From Bradyrhizobium sp. JYMT SZCCT0428 (GTDB taxonomy: Bacteria > Pseudomonadota > Alphaproteobacteria > Rhizobiales > Xanthobacteraceae): a stretch of 64,000 nucleotides of DNA. Shown piece by piece: positions 52,039 to 60,753 of the stretch (the first letter of the stretch is position 1; the number at the start of each line of letters is the position of its first letter). The stretch spans positions 124,001 through 188,000 of the forward strand of contig NZ_JAFCLS010000012.1 in NCBI RefSeq assembly GCF_018131075.1. The letters run 5' to 3'. The notes beneath the pieces are model-generated. The model was not told the origin of the DNA. It searched no databases and was given only the letters and a program-made list of their open reading frames with translations. The translations under genes and the position numbers were made by a program.

Positions 52039-52067
52039 AGAGAGCGCGCAATAAGGGAAGTATTGGC

Positions 52068-53063
52068 ATGCAGCTTGGCATGATCGGCCTCGGCCGGATG
52101 GGCGGCAACATCGTGCGGCGGCTGATGAGGAACGGCCACACGTCGGTGGTCTACGACAAGGACGCCAAAGCCGTTGCCGCGCTGGCCGCCGAAGGCGCTG
52201 CTGGCGCCGAGACGCTGGAAGCGTTCGTCGCGAAGCTGGAGAAGCCGCGCACCGCCTGGGTGATGCTGCCGGCCGGCAAGATCACCGAGGCCACCATCGA
52301 AGCACTCGCCAAACTGATGGAGCCCGGTGACGTCATCATCGACGGCGGCAACACATTCTGGCAGGACGACGTTCGCCGCGGCAAAGTGCTCAGGGAGCGC
52401 GGACTGCATTATGTCGACGTCGGCACCAGCGGCGGCGTCTGGGGCATCGAGCGCGGCTATTGCATGATGATCGGCGGCGACAAGGCCGTGGTCGACCGGC
52501 TCGATCCGATCTTCAAGACGCTGGCGCCGGGGATCGGCGACATCCCGCGCACCGGCGGCCGCGACGGCCGCGACCCCCGCATTGAGCAGGGCTATATCCA
52601 TGCCGGCCCCAGCGGCGCCGGGCATTTCGTCAAGATGATCCATAACGGCATCGAGTATGGGCTGATGCAGGCCTATGCCGAGGGTTTTGATATCCTGAAG
52701 AACGCCAATATCGAGGCCTTGCCGGCGGAGCATCGTTTTGATCTCGACATTGCCGATATCGCCGAGGTATGGCGGCGCGGCAGCGTGATCCCTTCCTGGC
52801 TGCTCGATCTCACTTCGTCGGCGCTCGCCGAGAACCAGACGCTGGATAATTATTCCGGCCATGTCGAGGATTCCGGCGAGGGCCGCTGGACCGTCAATGC
52901 CGCGATCGACGAGGCGGTGCCGGCCGAGGTGCTGACGGCGGCGCTCTATGCCCGCTTCCGTTCGCGCAAGGATCACACATTCGCGGAGAAGATCCTTTCC
53001 GCGATGCGCGCAGGCTTCGGCGGTCACAAGGAGCCGCCGAAGAAGCCGGGCTCGAAGGCTTAA
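52068..53063 (+). CDS. gnd: 6-phosphogluconate dehydrogenase (decarboxylating), short form
   Basis: A 331-residue enzyme that oxidises 6-phosphogluconate to ribulose-5-phosphate and CO2. The N-terminal motif is [39 protein letters not shown] follows. The active-site block [20 protein letters not shown] holds the catalytic Lys. It is the short (about 300-330-residue) type, which in several bacteria prefers NAD. The gap to tal-pgi is 29 bp and to zwf 5 bp. Confidence 0.93.
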   Translation: MQLGMIGLGRMGGNIVRRLMRNGHTSVVYDKDAKAVAALAAEGAAGAETLEAFVAKLEKPRTAWVMLPAGKITEATIEALAKLMEPGDVIIDGGNTFWQDDVRRGKVLRERGLHYVDVGTSGGVWGIERGYCMMIGGDKAVVDRLDPIFKTLAPGIGDIPRTGGRDGRDPRIEQGYIHAGPSGAGHFVKMIHNGIEYGLMQAYAEGFDILKNANIEALPAEHRFDLDIADIAEVWRRGSVIPSWLLDLTSSALAENQTLDNYSGHVEDSGEGRWTVNAAIDEAVPAEVLTAALYARFRSRKDHTFAEKILSAMRAGFGGHKEPPKKPGSKA

Positions 53064-53068
53064 CGCCC

Positions 53069-54580
53069 ATGGCGGTCGGAAAACTGGCACAGACGAAACC
53101 CGATCCCTGCTCCTTCGTCATCTTTGGCGTCACCGGCGACCTCGCGCATCGGCTGGTGATCCCTGCCCTCTATAATCTGGCGGCGGCCGATCTGCTGCCG
53201 GAAAAATTCTGCGTCGTCGGCATTGCCCGCAAGGGCATGACGAGCGACGGCTTGCGCGACAGCCTGATGAAAGGGCTGCAGCAATTCGCCACGCGCCAGG
53301 TGGACGAGGAGATCGCGATGCGCCTGCTCGCATGCGTCACCTGCATCGAGGCCGATCCGAGAGAGCCCGCCTCGTTCGACGCCATGAGCGAGCAGCTCGA
53401 CAAATTGGAAGCCGCGCGAAACACCCAAGGCAATCGCCTGTTCTATCTCGCGACGCCGCCGAGCGCCTTCCTGCCGATCAGCCGCGAACTCGGCCGCACC
53501 GGCATGCTGGTCGAGAACGGCACATGGCGGCGGCTGGTGGTCGAAAAGCCGTTCGGTACCGATCTGGCATCGGCAAGAGAGCTCAACAGCGAACTCCTGA
53601 AGCTGGTCGAAGAGCATCAGATCTACCGGATCGATCATTATCTCGGCAAGGAGACCGTCCAGAACATCCTGGTGCTGCGCTTTGCCAACGGCATGTTCGA
53701 GCCGATCTGGAACCGCAACCATATCGACCACATCCAGATCACGGTCGATGAAAAACTCGGCGTCGGCCATCGTGGCAGCTTCTATGATGCGACCGGCGCG
53801 TTGCGCGACATGGTGCCGAACCATCTGTTTCAACTGCTGTCGCTGGTCGCGATGGAGCCGCCATCGAAATTCGACGCGCATTCGGTGCGCTCGGAAAAGG
53901 CCGACGTGCTGGCCGCGATCCAGACCCAGAGCGAGCCGGAGGCGCTGCATAATTCGGTGCGCGGGCAATATCGCGCCGGGATGGTCGGCGACACCGAGAT
54001 CGAGGACTATCGCAGGACCGCCGACGTCAAGCCTGCCAGCACCACGGAAACCTATGCCGCGCTGAAACTGACCATCGACAATTGGCGCTGGGCCGGCGTT
54101 CCCTTTTACCTGCGCACCGGCAAGGCGCTCGGCATCAAGCGCACCGAGATCGCCATCAAGTTCAAGCAGGCGCCGTTCGCGATGTTCCGCGACACGCCGG
54201 TGGACCGGCTCTCGCAGAATTACCTGATCATCTCGACCGAACCGACCGAAGGCATCGCGCTGCAGTTCAACACCAAGGTGCCGGGCCCGACCATCAATAT
54301 CGACGGCGTCGAGATGAAGTTTCGCTACAAGGATTACTTCAAGGCCGAGCCATCGACCGGCTATGAGACCCTGATCTACGACTGTATGATCGGCGACAAC
54401 ATCCTGTTTCAGCGTGCCGACAGCGTCGAGGCCGGCTGGCGGGCGGTGCAGCCATTTCTCGATGCCTGGAAGAACGCCGGCGGCAAGGGGCTCAAGGTCT
54501 ATGAGCCCGGCAGCGAGGGCCCGGAGGAAGCCAACGATTTGCTGGAGCGAGACGGCCGCAGCTGGCGCAAGCTCAGTTAG
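53069..54580 (+). CDS. zwf: Glucose-6-phosphate 1-dehydrogenase
   Basis: A 503-residue enzyme for the entry step of the oxidative pentose phosphate and Entner-Doudoroff routes. FVIFGVTGDLAHRLVIPALY binds the nucleotide. The substrate signature is YRIDHYLGKETVQNILVLRF, with catalytic His in HIDHIQITVDEKLGVGHRGS. The dinucleotide loop reads GVTGDLAHR rather than the common GASGDLxxR, an ordinary variant. The start is an ATG at 53069. pgl begins 2 bp after its stop. Confidence 0.95.
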   Translation: MAVGKLAQTKPDPCSFVIFGVTGDLAHRLVIPALYNLAAADLLPEKFCVVGIARKGMTSDGLRDSLMKGLQQFATRQVDEEIAMRLLACVTCIEADPREPASFDAMSEQLDKLEAARNTQGNRLFYLATPPSAFLPISRELGRTGMLVENGTWRRLVVEKPFGTDLASARELNSELLKLVEEHQIYRIDHYLGKETVQNILVLRFANGMFEPIWNRNHIDHIQITVDEKLGVGHRGSFYDATGALRDMVPNHLFQLLSLVAMEPPSKFDAHSVRSEKADVLAAIQTQSEPEALHNSVRGQYRAGMVGDTEIEDYRRTADVKPASTTETYAALKLTIDNWRWAGVPFYLRTGKALGIKRTEIAIKFKQAPFAMFRDTPVDRLSQNYLIISTEPTEGIALQFNTKVPGPTINIDGVEMKFRYKDYFKAEPSTGYETLIYDCMIGDNILFQRADSVEAGWRAVQPFLDAWKNAGGKGLKVYEPGSEGPEEANDLLERDGRSWRKLS

Positions 54581-54582
54581 AG

Positions 54583-55335
54583 ATGATGTCGAACGACAAT
54601 CGCCATGTGACGTCAGTTGCCGATCCAGCCGCGATGGCCGAGGCCGCCGCCGAGCGCGTCATCGCGCGGATATCGGAAAACCCCGGCCGCGTCGCGATCT
54701 GCCTGACCGGTGGATCGAGCCCGAAACAGCTCTATCAATTGCTCGGCACTGACCCCTGGCGAAGCCGGATTCCGTGGCAGCGCGTGCACTGGTTCATCGG
54801 CGACGAACGTTTCGTGCCCGCGGATGATCCTCTCAACAACATGCGCGTGGCACGGAAAACCTTTCTGGACCGGTGCGCGCCGGCATCCAACATTCACCCG
54901 ATCCCGACGAGTACAGCCGACCCCACCGATCCCGATCGCGGCGCGGCGCTTTACGAGGGCGAACTCAAAGCGTTCTATGGCGCAGACGACCTCGACCCTG
55001 GCCGGCCGCTGTTCGATCTCGTGCTGATGGGCGTCGGGCCCGACGGCCATACCGCGTCGCTGTTTCCCGGCGATCCCTTGCTCGACGAGGTCAGGCGTTG
55101 GGTGGTCGGCGTACACAAAGCCAATGTCGAACCGTTCGTCCCGCGCATCACGCTCACGCTGCCGACGCTGGCTTGCTGCCGCGAAATGCTGTTCGAGGTC
55201 GCAGGATCTGACAAACGCGCGATCTTGACGCGCGTGTTCGCAGGCGAGAACCTGCCGGCGACCCGCGCACGATCCAGCGGCGAGACGATCTGGCTGGTGG
55301 ATCAGGCGGCATTGCCGGAGAATTTTCGTGCGTGA
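54583..55335 (+). CDS. pgl: 6-phosphogluconolactonase
   Basis: A 250-residue enzyme that hydrolyses the lactone made by Zwf. Typical blocks are VAICLTGGSSPKQLYQLLGT, RVHWFIGDERFVPADDPLNN and LMGVGPDGHTASLFPGDPLL (catalytic His). The gene overlaps gntK by 8 bp. The start is ATG 54583 or 54586. Confidence 0.93.
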   Translation: MMSNDNRHVTSVADPAAMAEAAAERVIARISENPGRVAICLTGGSSPKQLYQLLGTDPWRSRIPWQRVHWFIGDERFVPADDPLNNMRVARKTFLDRCAPASNIHPIPTSTADPTDPDRGAALYEGELKAFYGADDLDPGRPLFDLVLMGVGPDGHTASLFPGDPLLDEVRRWVVGVHKANVEPFVPRITLTLPTLACCREMLFEVAGSDKRAILTRVFAGENLPATRARSSGETIWLVDQAALPENFRA

Positions 55336-55849
55336 TGCGACAAGCCCCTGCGCGCTGGTGGTGATGGGCGTCTCCGGCTCGGGCAAGAGCACAATCGCGG
55401 ACCGGCTGGCCGCGCGGCTGGGCTGGCGCTACGAGGATGCGGACAAATTTCACCCGCCCGCCAATGTCGCGAAGATGAGCGCGGGCCAGCCGCTGACGGA
55501 TGAAGACCGCTGGCCCTGGCTGCAGGCGATTGCCGACGAGATCGACCGCCTCTCGGCTTCCGGACAACGCGCTGTTGTCGCCTGTTCGGCGCTCAAGCGC
55601 AGCTATCGCGACATTCTCGTGCATGGACGCGATGATATCCGTATCGTCTTCCTGAACGGGACGCAGGACCTGATCGCGGACCGGTTAGCTGTCCGCAAGG
55701 GGCATTTCATGCCGCCGGGGCTGCTCGCCAGCCAGTTCAGGACGCTGGAGCCGCCGCAGCCAGGCGAACGTCCCATCACGGTGTCGATTGCCGCGCCGAT
55801 TGAGACCATCGTCGACGACATCGTCCGTCAATTGAAAGTGCCCACATGA
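55328..55849 (+). CDS. gntK: Gluconokinase
   Basis: A 173-residue thermoresistant-type gluconokinase that phosphorylates gluconate to 6-phosphogluconate. The P-loop is VVMGVSGSGKSTIADRLAAR. EDADKFHPPANVAKMSAGQP and VACSALKRSYRDILV complete the family pattern. It starts at a GTG (55328) inside the pgl end and stops inside the HAD gene start. In this operon its product goes straight to Gnd. Gluconate could come from PQQ-dependent glucose oxidation, which is an inference. Confidence 0.93.
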   Translation: MRDATSPCALVVMGVSGSGKSTIADRLAARLGWRYEDADKFHPPANVAKMSAGQPLTDEDRWPWLQAIADEIDRLSASGQRAVVACSALKRSYRDILVHGRDDIRIVFLNGTQDLIADRLAVRKGHFMPPGLLASQFRTLEPPQPGERPITVSIAAPIETIVDDIVRQLKVPT

Positions 55850-56649
55850 GCCGCATTGCACTTGTCGTTTCCGATGTCGATGGCACGCTGTTGACCAAGG
55901 ACAAGATCCTCACCGACGACGCAAGGAACGCCGTGCGGGCGCTGCACGCCGCCGGCATCGGCTTCACCATCGTATCCAGCCGCCCGACCATCGGCATGGG
56001 CTTTCTGATCGAACCGCTTGCAATCACGCTGCCGGTCGGTGCCTTCAACGGCAGTTCGATCGTCAATGCGAAGTTGCAACCGATTGAACAGCATCTGATC
56101 GCGCCCGCGGTGGCACAGCGCAGCCTCGATGTGCTCAATGAATTCGCCGTCGATATCTGGCTGTTCAGCAACGAGCGCTGGTACACCCGCAATCCCGACG
56201 GCGAATACGTTCCGCACGAGAAGCGGGCGATCAAGGCCGATCCGACCATCATCGCGGATTTCACGCCGCATTTGCCAGAGGCCTGCAAGATCGTCGGCGC
56301 CAGTTCCGACGCGGCGCTGCTGGCGCGCTGCGAAGCGGCAATGCAGCGGGCGGTGGGCGCAGAGGCCACCGCGGTCAGGTCGCAGACCTATTACCTCGAT
56401 GTCACCCCCGCGGGCCACGACAAGGGCACGTTCGTCGAGAATATCGCCAAGCGGCTCGGCATTGCGACCGACGCCGTCGCCACCATCGGCGACATGCAGA
56501 ACGATCTGCCGATGTTTGCCAGGAGCGGCATGTCGTTCGCGATGGGCAACGCGGCCGATGACATCAAGCAGCGCGCGACGCATGTGACTGAAACGAACGA
56601 ACGTGACGGCTTTGCCCGCGCGATGGAGACGATTCTGAAGGCCGGCTAG
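55846..56649 (+). CDS. HAD-superfamily hydrolase, Cof subfamily
   Basis: A 267-residue phosphatase. Motif I is VVSDVDGTLLTKDKILTDD. SSRPTIGMGFLIEPL matches motif II. The C-terminal motif TIGDMQNDLPMFARSGMSFA, then MGNAADDIKQRATHVT, is typical of Cof-type sugar-phosphate or nucleotide phosphatases. The ATG overlaps the gntK stop by 4 bp, so it belongs to the operon. It may trim a stray sugar phosphate; the substrate is unknown. Confidence 0.88.
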   Translation: MSRIALVVSDVDGTLLTKDKILTDDARNAVRALHAAGIGFTIVSSRPTIGMGFLIEPLAITLPVGAFNGSSIVNAKLQPIEQHLIAPAVAQRSLDVLNEFAVDIWLFSNERWYTRNPDGEYVPHEKRAIKADPTIIADFTPHLPEACKIVGASSDAALLARCEAAMQRAVGAEATAVRSQTYYLDVTPAGHDKGTFVENIAKRLGIATDAVATIGDMQNDLPMFARSGMSFAMGNAADDIKQRATHVTETNERDGFARAMETILKAG

Positions 56650-56910
56650 CCGACCGTTTCGTATCGTCGCTGTGAGAGTGCGAAATCAAGCACGTCTCAA
56701 GAATAAATCCATAAGTCGCCAAAGCTTTCGCTCGGCAAATCCGCTTTATTGCATTGGTCGCCCCGATTTTCGGGGTTGTCGATATCCCACACCATTTCCC
56801 GTCGGGTGTGAATCGGCAAGCGCGAGCCGGTATTCATCCAGAGGTACGCAGGCACCCAGCCCCGCCTGCAGCCGTGCGAGGGCTCGCCTGACGTTGATTT
56901 AGGGATAGCG
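56650..56910. other. Gap between convergent operons, with a small hairpin
   Basis: CCCCGATTTTCGGGG (56761-56775) forms a short perfect stem between the convergent HAD and GH15 genes, the best terminator candidate although it lacks a U-run. The rest of the 260 bp holds no supported gene. Confidence 0.45.
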
Positions 56911-58710
56911 CTACTTCGACCGCTGCATCGCCGGCTTCTCGGTCGTCTGCTTCGCCGCGCTGAGGTTATGGGCGGTATTGATCAGCGCGATATGCGTCAG
57001 CGCCTGCGGAAAATTACCGGTCTGGCGGCCAGCGCCGGTGTCGAACTCCTCGGCCAACAGGCCGACATCATTGGCAATCGCGACCACGCGCTCGAATAAC
57101 GCCCGCGCCTTGTCGAGTTCTCCCGTCAGCACATAGGCATCGGCGAGCCAGAGGCTGCAGGCCAGGAATGCGCCTTCCGCCGGCTGCTGCTCGACTTCAC
57201 GGGGATCATGCCGCAGCACGAATCCATCCCGCATCAGGTGTTTCTCGATTGCGACCAGTGTGCCACGCACGCGCGGGTCTGTTGGTTCAAGGAACCCGAC
57301 CGAGGGGAGCAACAGGATACTGGCATCCAGCATTTTCGAACCGTAGGATTCGACGAACGCGTTCAGCTCGCGATCAAAACCCTTTTCGCAGACGTCGCGA
57401 TGGATGGTGTCGCGCAGCGTCCGCCACTTTTCCAGCGGCGCCTTGAAGCCGAATTTTTCGGCGCTCTTGATGCCACGGTCGAAGGCGACCCAGCACATCA
57501 CCTTGGACGAGACATAGTGCTTGCCGTCGCCGCGGCGCTCCCAGATGCCGTGATCCGGCTGATCCCATTGTTCGGCGAGATGCTCCAGCACCGTGCATTC
57601 CAGCGCCCAGCTTCCTTCATAGAGTTCGAGCTTGGCTATTCGCCACTGATGGAAGGCGTCGATCAGCTCGCCATAGACGTCGAGTTGCAGCTGCGCATGC
57701 GCGGCGTTGCCGACCCGGACCGGCTGCGCGCCCTCATAGCCCGGAAGCCAGCCGGCCTCCCATTCCAGGAGCCGCCGCTCCCCCATGATGCCGTACATGA
57801 TCTGCATGTTGGCCGGCGATCCCGCCACCGCGCGCAACAGCCAATTGTGCCAGGCGAGGGCTTCCTCGGTATAGCCCGAGTTCATCAGCGCCAGCAGCGT
57901 AAAGGTGGCATCGCGCAGCCAGCAGAAGCGATAGTCCCAGTTGCGCGGCCCCCCGAGCTGTTCCGGCAGCGAGGTGGTGGGCGCCGCGACAATGCCGCCG
58001 GTCGGCGCATAGGTCAGCGCTTTGAGCGTGATCAGCGAGCGCATCACGAGATCGCGATGTTCGCCTTCGTAGCTGCAGCGAGCGCTCCATTCGCTCCAGA
58101 ACGCTTCGGTTTCCTGCAAAGCGACCGCGGGATCGATCGGCGCCGGCACCGCCAGATGCGAGGGCCCGTAGGTAAGGACAAAGGGCACGGTATCGCCCTC
58201 GCCCACCTCAAACTCCGCCACCGTGGTCAGGTCCTCGCCGCGGGTGGCGACCGGCGTTCGCAGCACGGTCATGTCAGGCCCGCAAATCGCGAGCAGTCCC
58301 GAGCCGTCTTCGGTTTTCCTGACCCAGGGAATGTCGGCGCCAAAACCAAAGCGGATCACCAACTGCATCCGCAACTTGACCCGGCCGCTGACCCCGCGCA
58401 CCAGCCGCACCACGTCGGACGCGTTGCCGCGCGGCGGCATGAAATCGATCAGCTCGACCACGCCGTTGGCGGTTTCAAACCGCGTCTCCAGGATCAGCGT
58501 GTTGCCCCGGTAGCGGCGTGACGTGTTGGTGATCTCTTCTGCGGGCGCGATCAGCCAGCGGCCATGCTTATGTGTGCCGAGCAGCGCGGCGAAGCAGGCG
58601 TCGGAATCGAACGCCGGCCAGCACAGCCAGTCGATCGAGCCGTCACGACCGACCAGCGCCGCCGTCTCACAATCGCCGATCAATCCGTAGTCTTCTATCC
58701 TGCACGACAA
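56911..58710 (-). CDS. Glycoside hydrolase family 15 protein (glucoamylase/trehalase-like)
   Basis: A 599-residue cytosolic (alpha/alpha)6-barrel hydrolase. It starts MSCRIEDYGLIGDCETAALV, followed by GRDGSIDWLCWPAFDSDACF. The catalytic-barrel signature is RNWDYRFCWLRDATFTLLAL. A late EEFDTGAGRQTGNFPQALTH block includes the second acid region. Bacterial members of this type act on alpha-glucans, or in some cases trehalose. It is next to malQ (gap 24 bp) and near the TreS fusion, so it belongs to storage-glucan or trehalose turnover. Confidence 0.9.
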   Translation of the reverse strand: MSCRIEDYGLIGDCETAALVGRDGSIDWLCWPAFDSDACFAALLGTHKHGRWLIAPAEEITNTSRRYRGNTLILETRFETANGVVELIDFMPPRGNASDVVRLVRGVSGRVKLRMQLVIRFGFGADIPWVRKTEDGSGLLAICGPDMTVLRTPVATRGEDLTTVAEFEVGEGDTVPFVLTYGPSHLAVPAPIDPAVALQETEAFWSEWSARCSYEGEHRDLVMRSLITLKALTYAPTGGIVAAPTTSLPEQLGGPRNWDYRFCWLRDATFTLLALMNSGYTEEALAWHNWLLRAVAGSPANMQIMYGIMGERRLLEWEAGWLPGYEGAQPVRVGNAAHAQLQLDVYGELIDAFHQWRIAKLELYEGSWALECTVLEHLAEQWDQPDHGIWERRGDGKHYVSSKVMCWVAFDRGIKSAEKFGFKAPLEKWRTLRDTIHRDVCEKGFDRELNAFVESYGSKMLDASILLLPSVGFLEPTDPRVRGTLVAIEKHLMRDGFVLRHDPREVEQQPAEGAFLACSLWLADAYVLTGELDKARALFERVVAIANDVGLLAEEFDTGAGRQTGNFPQALTHIALINTAHNLSAAKQTTEKPAMQRSK

Positions 58711-58734
58711 GGCTTGCCACCACCTGGATCGGGC

Positions 58735-60699
58735 CTATCCGCGCGACCGCTCGCGTGTCGCGGCCTTCAGCGCGGCAACGTCGATCGTGGACGCGATCTG
58801 CTCGAGCGGCACCGGCAGCCGGCGACGCCAGTTCGGGTGTTCGTCGACCGTGCCGGGAATATTGGGCTGGTCCACCAGACCCAAAAAGTCCTCCAGCGCG
58901 ATCGCGAGCAGCCGTGATGGCGTGCGCGCGAGGAAATTTGCCACCGAATAAAGGTCGTTCCTGTCGATGCCGTTGTGGCGCAGCACATCGTCGAGCATTG
59001 CCAGCGCATGCCATCGCGCATCGTCGCTCTCGCCGGGATCGATGCCGAGCGCACGCTTGGTCTTGAGGTCGCCGAACGAGCGCCAGCCGGCATAGGTCGA
59101 AAGATCGTGGGTGTTGAAGGTGACGAGCGCGTTGGCGAGGTAGTGATCGAGGCTTTTGAACGGACCGTGGTCCTCGCGCTCGAACATCATCACCAGATAG
59201 GACCAGATGCCCCACCCGGCAATCTGGTCGCGAAAACCTTCCGGCACGGTGCCGAGGTCTTCGCCGATCACGACGCAGCGCTGCGCGATGCTTTCCTGCG
59301 CGGTTGCGGCCAATAACGCCTCGAACGGCATCGGCACATAGACGCCGTCGGCGGCGCTGAAGCCTTGCGGCACCAGATAAAGCCGCTTCAAGCCCAATAC
59401 GTGGTCGAGCCGGATCGCGCCGGCGTGCCGCATCGAGGCGCGCAGCATTTCGCGATAGGGCGCGAACGATTTCAGCTCCAGCCCGGTCGCGTTGAAGCCG
59501 GCAAGGCCCCAGCTCTGGCCGGCGGTGTTGAGCGGATCGGGCGGCGCGCCGACGCCGAGATGCCGCGAGATCGCGACCTGTTCGTTCCATGCATCGAAAC
59601 CGTCGGCCTGCACGCCGACGGCGACGTCGAGATAGAGCCCGACTCTCATGCCGAGCTCAAGCGCGCGGTCTTTCGCAGCCGCCAATTGCCGGTCGGCCGT
59701 CCATTGCACGAATTCGACAAACGCGATTTCGGCCGCGTCCGGGCCCTTGCGCAGTTCAGCGCATTTGGCGTCGTCCGGTTGCCGCCATTCGTCCGGCCAT
59801 TCCCACCACGGCTTTTTGAATTTGTGCCGGAGCGTCTCGAAGCAGGCGAAGTGCGACAACAATGACCCGCGCTCGGCCCGAAATTTTTCAAATTCCTGCC
59901 TGCGCCGTTGTGTCGCATCGGCTTCGAAGGCGGCGAATGCCGATCGCAGTGCGCGCCATTTCAATCCGGCGACAGCAACATAGTCGATCATTTCGCCTTC
60001 TCTGACCCGCGCCAGCGCATCCCTTGTCTCGGCGCCGATGCGGAATTCCGGGATGTTCTCGACATCGACATAGAGCGCGTTGAGAAACAGCCGGCTGTTC
60101 GGCGAATACGGACTGCAATCGCCGGGACGATCGTCGAACAGGGCATGCAGCGGATTGAGGCCGACGCCATCGGCGCCCAGATGGTTCGCGAGTTCGATCA
60201 GCCCCTTGAGATCGGTGAAATCGCCGATCCCCCAGTTGCGCGCCGAGCGGACCCCGTAAAGCTGGACCGCGAGCAGCCAGCAGCGGTCGAAATCGCCGCC
60301 AAAAGCCCTTGGCGGCGCCGATAGCAGCGGCACGTCTTCGGTGGTGGATTCGGCATCGGTCAGTTGCAGCCGATGGACGCCCAGCGGCAGATCGAGCGGC
60401 CAGGCAATGACGCGATCGACGGCCTCGCCCTCCGCGATAACCTTGTGATCGGCCACGATTTTCCATCGAACCGGAAGCCTTGCGGCGGCCGAAATCTCGG
60501 TCCGCGCAGGCAGCCCCGACCGCACCACGACCGGCCCGCCGATGAACGGGCCCGGGGTCTGCGGCGGCAAGGCATCGAGGATAATCTTGAGGGCGGCCGC
60601 GTCCGTCACACGGCGGTGACCCTGACCGTCCACGAATTCGGTCTGGATTCCCTGGCTGGCAGCTTGAGCGAAAAGGTCCATTCGGCACGCGGTTTGCAC
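58735..60699 (-). CDS. malQ: 4-alpha-glucanotransferase (GH77)
   Basis: A 654-residue enzyme that moves glucan chains between maltodextrins. GH77 blocks are RNWGIGDFTDLKGLIELANH, AIRLDHVLGLKRLYLVPQGF (nucleophile Asp) and CVVIGEDLGTVPEGFRDQIA (Glu). VTFNTHDLSTYAGWRS follows. The start is GTG 60699 or, six codons later, ATG 60681 (MDLFAQAASQG). It is divergent from treS with only about 54-70 bp between starts, so the two share a control region. It precedes the GH15 gene on the same strand. Confidence 0.92.
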   Translation of the reverse strand: MQTACRMDLFAQAASQGIQTEFVDGQGHRRVTDAAALKIILDALPPQTPGPFIGGPVVVRSGLPARTEISAAARLPVRWKIVADHKVIAEGEAVDRVIAWPLDLPLGVHRLQLTDAESTTEDVPLLSAPPRAFGGDFDRCWLLAVQLYGVRSARNWGIGDFTDLKGLIELANHLGADGVGLNPLHALFDDRPGDCSPYSPNSRLFLNALYVDVENIPEFRIGAETRDALARVREGEMIDYVAVAGLKWRALRSAFAAFEADATQRRRQEFEKFRAERGSLLSHFACFETLRHKFKKPWWEWPDEWRQPDDAKCAELRKGPDAAEIAFVEFVQWTADRQLAAAKDRALELGMRVGLYLDVAVGVQADGFDAWNEQVAISRHLGVGAPPDPLNTAGQSWGLAGFNATGLELKSFAPYREMLRASMRHAGAIRLDHVLGLKRLYLVPQGFSAADGVYVPMPFEALLAATAQESIAQRCVVIGEDLGTVPEGFRDQIAGWGIWSYLVMMFEREDHGPFKSLDHYLANALVTFNTHDLSTYAGWRSFGDLKTKRALGIDPGESDDARWHALAMLDDVLRHNGIDRNDLYSVANFLARTPSRLLAIALEDFLGLVDQPNIPGTVDEHPNWRRRLPVPLEQIASTIDVAALKAATRERSRG

Positions 60700-60753
60700 G
60701 CAAACGTCTCAGAGGCGTCGCGAAATTGTCCAAATACAGGAAGGGGATAGACG